64,000 bases of DNA, from positions 523,353-587,352 of the forward strand of contig JAJVIF010000001.1 in the NCBI GenBank assembly GCA_022072165.1. The letters are read 5' to 3'. Below, in pieces: positions 33,765 to 42,178 of the stretch (position 1 is its first letter; the number at the start of each line of letters is the position of its first letter). The position numbers were made by a program, and so were the translations under genes. The notes below the pieces were generated by a model. The model was given only the letters and a program-made list of their open reading frames with translations, ran no database searches and was not told the DNA's origin. This stretch comes from a bacterium. Its GTDB lineage: Bacteria > JAJVIF01.

Positions 33765-35633
33765 CTAGTCCTGCCCTGGCCAGAAAAGACGGCGGTAAAC
33801 CAGGTCGCCATCCTCGGTGGCCATCAGATGGACTTTGCGCTGCGTATCAAGACGGATATCCATAGAGGTTGGCACCGGGGCATCCAGACTGAAACGAATC
33901 GCGCCCAGCGCTTCGATTTCCGCGAAGTTGCTCAGGTCCCAGGCCCGCAGTTCACGCTGCCCTCCGGGGAGTCTGACCAGGGCGGCCAGATAGGTCCGGC
34001 CATTTGGCAAGGGGGCCATCGCCCACTGTCCCTTGGTGCTGAGGAAAGTCGCACCTTCGTCGCTCAGATCGATGGATATCTCGCCAGTCGGAGCTCCACC
34101 CGGCTGATAGCGGTGCACCGTAAGTTGTGAGGTAACAGGCGCTGTGGTGAACGCGACCAGAAACTGGTCATCGGCGGTAACACCCAACTGCACCTGCATC
34201 CCAGTACCGGATGCGAGGTGGCGATCGGGAGTCACGGTCTTGCCAGTCAGGAACGCGATGCGGTAGTAGGCGCTGTCGTTGTGGTCGGCGTTCCAGATGG
34301 TCGCGAAGTCACCCGCCTGGTTCATCATGGTCTGCAGATGCGGGGTGAGCGTAGTTTTGACCTCGCCCAGGGTCGCCTGAAACTCTTTGGGGGCCCCCCC
34401 AAAGTCCCAGAGATTGGCAATAACCTGCTGGTCCCGGTTGATGTAGATCCCGGCGAGTTCCTGCGGGGCGATTTTTTCGGGGTCCGGGCGGAAGAAGAGG
34501 TCCCCCGCCAGCTCATTAGTGATCTTGCGGTAAGACTCCCCCAGATGGATGTCCGGGCTCAGGCCATAGCTGTCGTAGTAGTTGAAGAGGAAAGTCTCAA
34601 ACAGGAACTCGATGCCGTTGCGCCGATAGAGAAAGTACGGGGTGTCATAGCGGTCGACGTACACCTGGGCATCGTCGTACACACCCTCAGTACGGAAGAC
34701 TTCCGTGCTGTGGCCGAGTCCATCCAGTCGCCGGGTGATGAAGCGATGCCAGGGTTTGTAGGAGAGATCGCGGTACATGGCTACCAGCGAGCCATCCGCA
34801 CCGGGAATCGCGTTGAGCAGGACCTCATCCTTGCCGCCCTTGAGGGACGTTGCGGGGCCGAAGCCAGCAGCCCGGATTACGACATCGCCCTGGGGCGGGC
34901 CAAAGTCGCCGGCCCGGGAGCGGAGCCGCACCGAGTACCGATACTCCTGGCCGCCTGTGATCTCGGTGTCGCGGTAGCGCAGTTCCTGCCCAATCACCAC
35001 AGTGTTTGCATGACCCGACTCACTTAGCTCCACCTGTGAGAGGGGGACCGGGTTTACTGGATGGCTCCAGTCATAGTCTGTTCCGGGAGTCCGGCGATAG
35101 ATGAAGGCTTCGACTGGCAGGTTGTAGCCCGGTAACTCTATGGAAAGCTGGGCTGAGCCCAGACCTGGCGAGACGTAGAGGGCAACCGGACCCAGATCCT
35201 CGATCGGAGCGGGCTCGAGGGTCACCTCGACATCAGCCAGGTCGCCCCCCGCCGGCAAAGTTCTGGTCAGGGATTGATAACCCGGGGCTCCGAGTGCCAA
35301 TACGATCTCGGTCGCCGGGAGCTGGGTCAGCTGGAAACGCCCTTCGGGATCTGTCGTTGCCGATGCCGCTCCATCGATCGCAATTTCTGCCCCCGGGATT
35401 GGCAGCCGGTCGGTAGTCAGGACCAGCCCGCTGACATCGCGGGTGGGAGCCGGGATATCGACTGGAGCGGGGTCCGGAGCCGGATTCGGTGCCGGAGTCG
35501 GGACGACAGGCTCGGCCGGGACCGGGTCATTGACAGGAGGGACGACGGAAGTTTTGCCTCCGCCACCGCAACTGGTGAGGAGTCCCAGGCAGAGCAGGGC
35601 GGCGATACGGGCAGCGCGGGCGTTCGGCGACAT
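33765..35633 (-). CDS. Lipoprotein with carboxypeptidase-regulatory-like domain
   Basis: A 622-residue lipoprotein with lipobox 'LTSC' (Cys at about residue 22), a Pro-rich linker (about residues 30-64) and a CarboxypepD_reg-like domain ('DVSGLVLTTDRLPIPGAEIAI' start, then 'TTDPEGRFQLTQLPATE'). The remaining 450 residues look like beta-rich, possibly propeller-forming sequence ('GADGSLVAMYRDLSYKPWH', 'YVDRYDTPYFLYRR'), but I recognise no family. Convergent with the preceding lipoprotein gene, 23 bases apart. Confidence 0.8.
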   Translation of the reverse strand: MSPNARAARIAALLCLGLLTSCGGGGKTSVVPPVNDPVPAEPVVPTPAPNPAPDPAPVDIPAPTRDVSGLVLTTDRLPIPGAEIAIDGAASATTDPEGRFQLTQLPATEIVLALGAPGYQSLTRTLPAGGDLADVEVTLEPAPIEDLGPVALYVSPGLGSAQLSIELPGYNLPVEAFIYRRTPGTDYDWSHPVNPVPLSQVELSESGHANTVVIGQELRYRDTEITGGQEYRYSVRLRSRAGDFGPPQGDVVIRAAGFGPATSLKGGKDEVLLNAIPGADGSLVAMYRDLSYKPWHRFITRRLDGLGHSTEVFRTEGVYDDAQVYVDRYDTPYFLYRRNGIEFLFETFLFNYYDSYGLSPDIHLGESYRKITNELAGDLFFRPDPEKIAPQELAGIYINRDQQVIANLWDFGGAPKEFQATLGEVKTTLTPHLQTMMNQAGDFATIWNADHNDSAYYRIAFLTGKTVTPDRHLASGTGMQVQLGVTADDQFLVAFTTAPVTSQLTVHRYQPGGAPTGEISIDLSDEGATFLSTKGQWAMAPLPNGRTYLAALVRLPGGQRELRAWDLSNFAEIEALGAIRFSLDAPVPTSMDIRLDTQRKVHLMATEDGDLVYRRLFWPGQD

Positions 35634-35779
35634 CGGGAGTTAGTCCCCCCTGTAGGGATTCAAGCGACATCCATAGAATCTGAGGAGTCTGAATCTTCGT
35701 GCTACAACCCAATGCAATCAGCCTTTAGCCAAACCCGATTAAGTCTCAGTAGCCCAACAGTTACGGCCGAACCCCAGTT

Positions 35780-36010
35780 TTAGCTGACGAAAGCCGGGTC
35801 CATCCCTCGCAACTCGGTCCAGTAGTGATCCACCACGACCTGGCCCTGCATTTCCAGCACCTTGGCGAGGATCAGGAGGCAGTCAGTACAGCCGCCGAGG
35901 TGCTGCAGGGTGGCGACCTCTTCCTCCGCGGACAACCCATTGTCGATCAGGCGGACCAGCAAGCCGTCATCGGCCATATGCGCGCAGGTCAGGGCGGAGT
36001 GGCTGGTCAT
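35780..36010 (-). CDS. Small zinc-finger anti-sigma-like protein
   Basis: A 76-residue protein with an N-terminal Cys/His pair ('ALTCAHMAD') and 'HLGGCTDCLLIL' (HX3CX2C), the zf-HC2 pattern of zinc-dependent anti-sigma factors. It lacks the membrane segment and sensor part usually present, and no sigma-factor gene is adjacent. AAGGA lies 7 bases before the ATG at 36010; a longer frame from 36088 has no good site. Assignment to the anti-sigma family is tentative. Confidence 0.6.
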   Translation of the reverse strand: MTSHSALTCAHMADDGLLVRLIDNGLSAEEEVATLQHLGGCTDCLLILAKVLEMQGQVVVDHYWTELRGMDPAFVS

Positions 36011-36123
36011 CGTCGGGTCCTTGGTGTGGTCAGAGTTAGCAGCGCCACAAGTCGCTGTCCTCTGTTCAGATGCTTCCCGGCGACTCATACATAGGAATGA
36101 CCGGGATTTCTGTCCGACTGTGC

Positions 36124-36129
36124 TACGAT
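36124..36129 (+). promoter_or_regulatory. -10 box TACGAT before the Omp85 pair
   Basis: GCTACGATCC lies 57 bases before the ATG at 36187. Confidence 0.4.
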
Positions 36130-36186
36130 CCGTCCACTTTGCGGGGAGGTCAACCGTCGGACACTGGCCGCGACCCTGTTAACACC

Positions 36187-37656
36187 ATGCACCTCCCTCG
36201 CCGCGCAGCATCTACCACCCTGATTTCTGGCTTCTGTGTCGTCTGCTGGCTCCTGACCGGCACCCTCCCGGTATGGGCACAGGATCCTGGCGATGTCGAT
36301 GTCATCACTGCGCAGATTGACCAGCTGAAGGAGCAGCGCGCCAGCGAAGAACGCCCCACCGAAGCGGTCCTGAAAGAGCCCCTGGGTGTGGTGGAAGAAC
36401 TGGTCATCACGGGGCTGCCGAGCGTAAGGGAAGCGGTGATTCGTCGCCAGCTAACCTTCAAGATGGGGGAAGAGTTTTCCCAATGGCACCGCTGGCGGAG
36501 TGTCCGCCGGCTGTATGAGCTGGGGCTCTTCTGGAATGTCAAAATCGACTACGAGTACCTGGATGGCCTGCCTGAAGACGCACCAATGGCCGAGGGTGAC
36601 AAAGGCGACGCCGAGGGCGAGACAGCCGCCACGGAGCAGGCGAGTCGGCCGTTGCGCGTGACTGTCGCGGTGTTTCAGGGGAAGTCCTACTACTTCTATC
36701 CGTACGGGATTTCCGAAAGTCCCTACTTTATCGGTGCAGTGGCTGGCGACCGGGATGCCTTCGGGACCGGCAAGAACATCTCGGCAGCGGTTTTTGCGAT
36801 CGATGATCTGGAGTATTACTCCCTGACCTACGACGACCCGCAGTTTGGGGGGGGACACCAGCGGGGTGTCTTCACCCTGAAATTTTCTGACTCCGCGCTA
36901 AATGTCCGGGATGAGCGGAATCCATCGACCGGCGAGAGCTACTTTCTGGGGCGGGATGGTCTGACCTTCGAGTACCGCACCTCGATGGAAGATCGCTATC
37001 AGGTGACCTGGGGGCTGGAAGCCTACGATGTCACCACCGACTTGCGGTCCGGCACTCTGCTGGGAGGTACGAAGCAGTTCCTGCTCTCCGGCGCGGAGAT
37101 TCCGGAGGGGACCCTGACGTATCTGACCGGCGGGATCAGCGAATCACGGACTCGTGGCTATCCGCTGACGAACAGCGGCTACTACTGGTCTCTCAACACG
37201 CAACAGTCGCTGGAGGCCCTGGGGAGTCTGGAGACGTTCGGCAAGTACAGCGGGACCATCGCCGGGTTTTATCCGATTGGTGATGGTCACGCCATCGGTG
37301 GCCGGATCAAGCTCGACACCACCAGTGGCAAGATCCCACACTACGAAGCCCCACTCGCGGGGCCGCTGATTCGGGGCTACACCGGTACGGACTTTTACTC
37401 CCGCTCGGCGCTGACAATCAACACGGAGTTTCGGTATTTGGTGGATCCGAAGTGGGGGCAGGTCGTGGCCTTTTTCGACGCAGGAAAGGGCTTTGATGAC
37501 CGGACCCCGAAGCTCTCCGACCTTGAGTACGGCTATGGTGCTGGCCTGAGAGTTCGCACGGGTGAGTTTCTTCCGATCGATGTCGTGATCTATCTGGACT
37601 ATGCGGTCGGGGTTGATGACTACGAGATCAATGTCGGGATCGGTCAGTGGTTCTAA
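36187..37656 (+). CDS. Omp85/BamA-type outer-membrane protein, first of a pair
   Basis: A 489-residue exported protein with a signal peptide ending near 'PVWAQ', a low-complexity acidic linker, one POTRA-like domain ('VEELVITGLPSVREAVIRRQ' to 'LYELGLFWNVKIDYEYL') and a C-terminal surface-antigen barrel with the 'LIRGYTGTDF' (VRGF-type) motif and a terminal 'GIGQWF'. True BamA has five POTRAs, so this is a short relative. Start at 36187 keeps the signal peptide; the upstream frame has none. Overlaps the next gene by 10 bases. Confidence 0.85.
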   Translation: MHLPRRAASTTLISGFCVVCWLLTGTLPVWAQDPGDVDVITAQIDQLKEQRASEERPTEAVLKEPLGVVEELVITGLPSVREAVIRRQLTFKMGEEFSQWHRWRSVRRLYELGLFWNVKIDYEYLDGLPEDAPMAEGDKGDAEGETAATEQASRPLRVTVAVFQGKSYYFYPYGISESPYFIGAVAGDRDAFGTGKNISAAVFAIDDLEYYSLTYDDPQFGGGHQRGVFTLKFSDSALNVRDERNPSTGESYFLGRDGLTFEYRTSMEDRYQVTWGLEAYDVTTDLRSGTLLGGTKQFLLSGAEIPEGTLTYLTGGISESRTRGYPLTNSGYYWSLNTQQSLEALGSLETFGKYSGTIAGFYPIGDGHAIGGRIKLDTTSGKIPHYEAPLAGPLIRGYTGTDFYSRSALTINTEFRYLVDPKWGQVVAFFDAGKGFDDRTPKLSDLEYGYGAGLRVRTGEFLPIDVVIYLDYAVGVDDYEINVGIGQWF

Positions 37657-39062
37657 AGAAGCCGTTCGCGCTGCTGGTGGCAGGCCTCATCCTTGGCTGG
37701 TCCGTGCCTGCTTTGGCGCAGGCAGGCAACACGATCGAAGATCTCGAAGAGCTTGAAGAGGAGCTGGCGGAAGCGACAGAGTCGCAGGAGCCGGTTCTGG
37801 AGTCAGTCGCAGCTGAAGCACCGACAGCATTGGGAAGAGTAGAGCGGATTGAGATCGAGGGGGCAAATCGCCTGCGTCGAAGTGTCATTCGCAGACAGCT
37901 GGCATTTCGCACGGGCGAATCGCTGACGCAGTCGGCAGTCGACCGGAGCGTCCAGTTGTTGCGACGGCTCCAGTTGTTTGACCGAAGTCGGGATGGGATC
38001 AGGATTGATGTGACGCCATTGGAGACGGAAGCCGCTGCTGCCCCACCTGGAACGCAGCCACTATTGGTGACAGTCCGAGTGCGGCCGGCCCGGGAGTTCA
38101 CCGGTCTGCCGATTTTGCGCTCCCAGGAGCCATATCTGCTGGGCGCAACCTTCACACACTGGAATGTCTTGGGAGATGCCACTGAGGTCAGCATCACAGG
38201 CTACGCCGCGAAGAAGACGACTCACGTTCGATTAAGCATCACCGAGCCACAGCTCTTTGGTGGCCATCAGAGCGGTAGTCTGATAGGGACGTATGACGAG
38301 CTCCCCTACTCCATCCGGACCACCTCTGTTCCGCGGGTGCCTGAACGGTATGAGGTGCAGAAACAGAGTCTGGAACTACGGTATCGGACTTCCCTGGGAG
38401 ATTTGTCCTCCTGGTGGGGACTGGAATGGGCGGAGTCCGATGTCACGGTTCGGCGAGGCACACTGGACGAGAGCAGCGATTATTTAGCATCCGGCACGAA
38501 TGTCGCCGATGGCACCTGGATTCGGCTCTCGGCTGGTTTGCGGGACTATCAGTACCGCGGGTACCCCTGGCAGCGGGAGGGTTTCGCCTGGAGCCTGCAA
38601 ACCACCCAGTCGCTGCAGGCCTTGGGGAGTGAGCAGGACTACGGACTCTATCGGCTGGATGCCAGTACAGTCCTTCCCCTGAACGATGATCTGACCGTAC
38701 TTGCACTCGGACTTCGGGCTGGCAGCAGCAGCGGCCGCCCACCGCATTACGAAGCGCCGAAGGCGGGTGGCCGGGTCCGGGGGTACACGGGAGTCGACTA
38801 CGCCGCCCGGAGCGCGCTCACGCTACACACCGAGGTCCGGTTCCCTCTCTTCGAGGACCGGGTGCAGGGGGTCGTGTTCTGTGATGCCGGTCGCGGGTTC
38901 GATACGGCATTCCCGGGGCTGCATGATCTGGAGGTCGGCTACGGTGCCGGGATTCGGGTCCGGACTGGAGATTGGTTACCGGTGGAGTACATCGTTTCTG
39001 CTGATATCGGCTTCAGTGGAGAGGATCACGAGTTTCGTCTGGGATTGGGACAGTGGTTTTAA
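37647..39062 (+). CDS. Omp85/BamA-type outer-membrane protein, second of a pair
   Basis: A 471-residue paralogue of the preceding protein, with a signal peptide ending near 'ALAQA', one POTRA ('GRVERIEIEGANRLRRSVI' to 'RLQLFDRS') and a barrel with 'RVRGYTGVDY' and the terminal aromatic 'GLGQWF'. GTG start inside the end of the first gene, so translation is likely coupled. The two resemble each other along their full length ('GHQ.G', 'GYPW/LT', 'SLEALGS', 'PHYEAP'), implying tandem duplication. Either may translocate or insert other proteins. Confidence 0.85.
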   Translation: MVLKKPFALLVAGLILGWSVPALAQAGNTIEDLEELEEELAEATESQEPVLESVAAEAPTALGRVERIEIEGANRLRRSVIRRQLAFRTGESLTQSAVDRSVQLLRRLQLFDRSRDGIRIDVTPLETEAAAAPPGTQPLLVTVRVRPAREFTGLPILRSQEPYLLGATFTHWNVLGDATEVSITGYAAKKTTHVRLSITEPQLFGGHQSGSLIGTYDELPYSIRTTSVPRVPERYEVQKQSLELRYRTSLGDLSSWWGLEWAESDVTVRRGTLDESSDYLASGTNVADGTWIRLSAGLRDYQYRGYPWQREGFAWSLQTTQSLQALGSEQDYGLYRLDASTVLPLNDDLTVLALGLRAGSSSGRPPHYEAPKAGGRVRGYTGVDYAARSALTLHTEVRFPLFEDRVQGVVFCDAGRGFDTAFPGLHDLEVGYGAGIRVRTGDWLPVEYIVSADIGFSGEDHEFRLGLGQWF

Positions 39063-39116
39063 TCGTAGCCTGCTGAATTCATAGCCAGCACCTCATCGGA
39101 TTCCAGAAAAGCACAA

Positions 39117-39142
39117 CGCCCCGGCACGACTGTGCTGGGGCG
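39117..39142 (+). terminator. Hairpin after the Omp85 pair
   Basis: An 11-bp stem CGCCCCGGCAC/GTGCTGGGGCG with one G-T pair and GACT loop; only a weak T-rich stretch follows. Confidence 0.6.
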
Positions 39143-39397
39143 CTGTATCTTGCTCTCGGTTCTCAGACCTGTACTGAAGTCAGCACAAGATGCGGATAAC
39201 GGAGAGTCCCCCGATGTGCCGAAAACGAATGGGCGGGGACACGAGCACTGACGAGAGTGGCCGTGAATCTATAAGAGTCGTACGACATCCGTACGGAAAC
39301 AATCTGGCATGCCCGGGGTTCGGCTGAGACCTCTGTGTAGGGGCTATGGGCGGGGGATCACCGCGGGTCCATCGAGAATCGAGGGGCGCTTGAGGAA
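39143..39397. other. Intergenic stretch between Omp85 pair and cold-shock gene
   Basis: Apart from the small frame at 39214-39327 I see only CGTACG-ACATC-CGTACG at 39280-39296 region. No known RNA family is recognised. Confidence 0.4.
39214..39327 (+). CDS. Possible 37-residue small protein
   Basis: ATG at 39214 is preceded by GGAGAG at an 8-base distance, and the frame runs to TGA at 39325-39327. The product is polar with an early 'MCRKRMGG' and a late Cys. No family is recognised. It is kept only because of the well-placed ribosome-binding site. Confidence 0.25.
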   Translation: MCRKRMGGDTSTDESGRESIRVVRHPYGNNLACPGFG

Positions 39398-39415
39398 GGG
39401 CTGACGCAGCAGCCC
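39398..39415 (-). terminator. Weak terminator of the cold-shock gene
   Basis: On the minus strand GGGCTG-CTGCGT-CAGCCC is followed by TTCCTC, 20 bases after the csp stop. Confidence 0.5.
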
Positions 39416-39434
39416 ACGATGTCAGTTGTCAGGA

Positions 39435-39656
39435 TCAGGCAGCAGCCTGGACAACTGCGGGGGCAACAGCGGCAGCCTGGTAGCCCTTCGGGGTTTCCCG
39501 AAGTTCATACTCCACCGTCTGGCCTTCCTTCAGGGTGCGGAAACCTTCGCCCTCAATTTGTGAGTAGTGGACGAAGACATCCGGCTGCCCCTCGAGTTCG
39601 ATGAAGCCATAGCCTTTGGCCTCATTGAACCACTTGACCTTCCCTAGCTGTTTCAT
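39435..39656 (-). CDS. csp: Cold-shock domain protein
   Basis: A 73-residue single-stranded RNA/DNA-binding OB-fold protein with RNP1 '[10 protein letters not shown]' and RNP2 'DVFVHYSQI' and the usual start '[11 protein letters not shown]'. An Ala-rich C-terminal tail ('[13 protein letters not shown]') extends it slightly. The ATG at 39656 has GGAGG 8 bases before it. Two hairpins lie 48-82 bases upstream (39704-39738), which may belong to a structured leader. Confidence 0.95.
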   Translation of the reverse strand: MKQLGKVKWFNEAKGYGFIELEGQPDVFVHYSQIEGEGFRTLKEGQTVEYELRETPKGYQAAAVAPAVVQAAA

Positions 39657-40089
39657 GGAGCAAACCTCCGTACGGGGTACGACTCTGGAAGACTCTATGT
39701 CAGGGAACATGTCCGTTCCTGGCAAGGGGAGTCCCCTTAAGTGGGGACAGTTGGAGGTACTCCAGACGCCAAAGCGCGTCCGGGGTAGTCGTGTTCAGCC
39801 CGGTGGGGGCCGGCGATCACATCGATTGTCAAAGAACACGGCGCGCAGGTCCAACTGCCTGTTCCCGCATGGGAGAGATCACAGTCTCCGGCAACGGTTG
39901 GCCTGCTACAGGGATGCTCCGGAGAGCATCAACAATCGCGAACGCGACTGCTCCTGCTCGTACCCCAATCACGGCTTACACCGCGAGGGGCACCAGCGGG
40001 AGCGTGCTGGCAAGAATCCAGGCTACGGACGGGAACGAGAGCGGCCTGGTCGATGCGCCAGCGACAGGAGACCATGACGGTCTGGCTAA
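39657..40089. other. Intergenic region between csp and fur
   Basis: About 430 bases without a convincing gene. Near csp it contains GGAAC-ATGTCC-GTTCC (39704-39719) and AAGGGG-AGT-CCCCTT (39724-39738), both likely in the csp leader or promoter. Near fur an AGACC-ATGAC-GGTCT hairpin may end the fur transcript. Open frames here show no recognisable protein. Confidence 0.45.
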
Positions 40090-40686
40090 TTATACGCCTT
40101 CAGCGCGGCTGGCTTCGAAACGAAAATCGAATGGACAGGAGCCTTTGGCTGGGGACTTCGTCGCTTTGCCCTTTGCCAGCTGCTCCCGACAATGATTGGG
40201 AATTCCTTCAATCTTCAGAGTGTGGTCATCTGCTGTGAGACCCAGAGCTTCGCAGACGCGATCCTGCACCGCTTCCAGGGTGGGACTAAAAAACTCGTAT
40301 ATTTGCCCGCATTGCGTGCAGATGAAGTGGTCGTGATGCTCGTCGGCCATGGCGATTTCGTAGTGCGTGGTCGAGCCGATCCAGTCAATTTTGTTAACCA
40401 GGCCACTTTCCGTGAGGAGCTCCAGCGTGCGGTAGATCGTGGCCCGGGAGACCCGTCGATCCCCATGCCGCCGCAATTCATCGTAGAGATCGTCCACGGT
40501 GAAATGCTCCTGGGAGGAGATCACCTGATCGACAATGGCCTGGCGTTCGGGCGTCGATTTATAGCCCCGACTCCGGAGAAAGTCCGTGAAGCGCTGCTGA
40601 TCGCTCGTCTTATGGGCTCCCGGCTTGCTCCGTGAAGCCTCGGTCGCGCCATCGGCGCTGGCAGCCTTCGGGGGACTTTTGGCCAT
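40090..40686 (-). CDS. fur: Fur-family transcriptional regulator
   Basis: A metal-sensing repressor of 198 residues. It has a Fur winged-helix domain ('TPERQAIVDQVISSQEHFTVDDLY', split by the family 'RRVSRATIYRTLELL' recognition helix) and a dimerisation domain with 'HHDHFICTQCGQIYEF', where CXXC and the His run are metal ligands. The N-terminal 30 residues and the Cys-containing C-terminal tail exceed the usual size. Iron, zinc and peroxide sensors cannot be told apart here. AAGGAG supports the ATG. Confidence 0.92.
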   Translation of the reverse strand: MAKSPPKAASADGATEASRSKPGAHKTSDQQRFTDFLRSRGYKSTPERQAIVDQVISSQEHFTVDDLYDELRRHGDRRVSRATIYRTLELLTESGLVNKIDWIGSTTHYEIAMADEHHDHFICTQCGQIYEFFSPTLEAVQDRVCEALGLTADDHTLKIEGIPNHCREQLAKGKATKSPAKGSCPFDFRFEASRAEGV

Positions 40687-40776
40687 CCATCACGCTCCTT
40701 CTCCGACGTCCCCGTGATCAGCGGGGCTTCAGGCTGATTGTAGGGCATGGGACCCCACAGGACCCACGGATTCCGG

Positions 40777-40782
40777 TACGCT
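40777..40782 (+). promoter_or_regulatory. -10 box for leaderless gene at 40790
   Basis: GGTACGCTCC: TACGCT ends 7 bases before the GTG. No Shine-Dalgarno sequence. Confidence 0.45.
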
Positions 40783-40789
40783 CCGGGGC

Positions 40790-42178
40790 GTGGTGCATCG
40801 AGCCCTTCCGCGTCCTGTGTCTTTGCTCGCCGCCGACAGCGCGACTGTCGCGCTGCAGGGTGCTGCCGGTGCCCTGAGTGGAGTGATGGTGGATCCCTTC
40901 GCGATGCCGTCATGGCAACGCTCGCTTAGTACAGGACTTAACCGCCTTCTGCCTCCAGCAGTAAAGACGCGGCTTATGCACGGAATTGCGGCCTCGACTG
41001 CAGTTCCGCCGGAGATCGCAAAGCAGGCGGATCCGCATCTGACCGCCCGCTGGATGGTGAGTCTCTATCCTGAGCGGCAGTATGACGGAGTCGTTTTGGG
41101 AGCGCCTTCGGGAGCCGCGGCACATCTGTCGAGCCTCCTGGGATTTCCCTTTTTCAGTCAACATGTCCTGACTGGTATCCGGGGGCGGTTCCCCGTGGAT
41201 GACACCGCCGGCTATGTGCGGGAATGTGCACCCGTGGTGCAGCAGATCCTGCGTCGCCATGCCGACTGGTCTGCCATCATTCACCACGACCCGCTCCATG
41301 ACCGATTTTTGGTGGGTGACATCGGATTCGTGCGGCTCAAGTATCAGCGACTGCCACTGGCGATCCGGGAGTGGATTCAGCGATGGGTCGTGCCCGGCGG
41401 AAACATTCTGATGCTCGACTGCGGGTACCCGTGGCTGCAGACGCCCCTGCCGGTGGTCCACGAGTCCTGCCAGCTCCAGGTGGGAGGCCTGGGGGATGTC
41501 AGTCCGGAGCGTTATCTCAGTGACGATGCTGCGTTACGGGAGTATCGGTTGCGTGAGGGGGGGCCGGTCTCACCATGGGGGCTGCAGGATCGTGAGGCGG
41601 ACTGGCGGCCGGAGTCTGAGTGGGGCACCTTACCTGCCTATCGCGATTATGCGGTCGATTGGGCGGAGCAGCATGGCTATGCGCCGGTAGTGCTGCCCTT
41701 TGATCATCCCGATGAACTAACCGCATGGGTCCTGCAAGGCTTCCGGCAATTGTGGCCAGAATCATCCCGTGTCTATTTGGATTGCTTCACGCATTCCTGT
41801 CCGGCGTTTAATCGTCGGGCTCAGGCGCTGCCTCTCTGGTTGCCGTTTTTGGGAAAGGACTCCCTACGACTGGCAACCCAGCTCCTGCAGGCGGCCCCAG
41901 CTTTCAAGGACGTGCTGATCAGTCTCCACCCGAGCTTCGCCAATCCCCTGGACCTCGCCACGATTGCGGACTGGGAAACGCTGCTGGGCGATCGGCAGGT
42001 GACCTGGCTGGGAGTTGATCGCGGGACGTATCCGACTGATCTGGGAGCGTACGGGCGGTACCTGCCTGCCCTTACTGAGTATCTGAAATCGCGATCTTCA
42101 GAGCGCACCTGGGATGGCTCGACTCTGTCTGTTGAGGAGTTCCTGCGTGTGACCCAGCAAACCGACGTTAGCCGGTGA
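40790..42178 (+). CDS. Large hypothetical protein
   Basis: A 462-residue soluble protein, divergent from fur. It has alternating hydrophobic strands and short turn motifs, for example 'YDGVVLGAPSGAAAHLSSLLGFPFF', 'GGNILMLDCGYPWLQ', 'PVVLPFDHPDEL' and 'VYLDCFTHSCPAFNRRAQAL', suggesting alpha/beta domains of a transferase or hydrolase. I do not recognise the family. GTG start set by the TACGCT box. The last 11 bases overlap the convergent PEP-synthase regulator gene. Confidence 0.75.
   Translation: MVHRALPRPVSLLAADSATVALQGAAGALSGVMVDPFAMPSWQRSLSTGLNRLLPPAVKTRLMHGIAASTAVPPEIAKQADPHLTARWMVSLYPERQYDGVVLGAPSGAAAHLSSLLGFPFFSQHVLTGIRGRFPVDDTAGYVRECAPVVQQILRRHADWSAIIHHDPLHDRFLVGDIGFVRLKYQRLPLAIREWIQRWVVPGGNILMLDCGYPWLQTPLPVVHESCQLQVGGLGDVSPERYLSDDAALREYRLREGGPVSPWGLQDREADWRPESEWGTLPAYRDYAVDWAEQHGYAPVVLPFDHPDELTAWVLQGFRQLWPESSRVYLDCFTHSCPAFNRRAQALPLWLPFLGKDSLRLATQLLQAAPAFKDVLISLHPSFANPLDLATIADWETLLGDRQVTWLGVDRGTYPTDLGAYGRYLPALTEYLKSRSSERTWDGSTLSVEEFLRVTQQTDVSR

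Noticed and set aside
39791-40195. Possible protein in the csp-fur gap
   Set aside because: No ribosome-binding site and no recognisable domain; its end runs into the fur coding sequence on the other strand.
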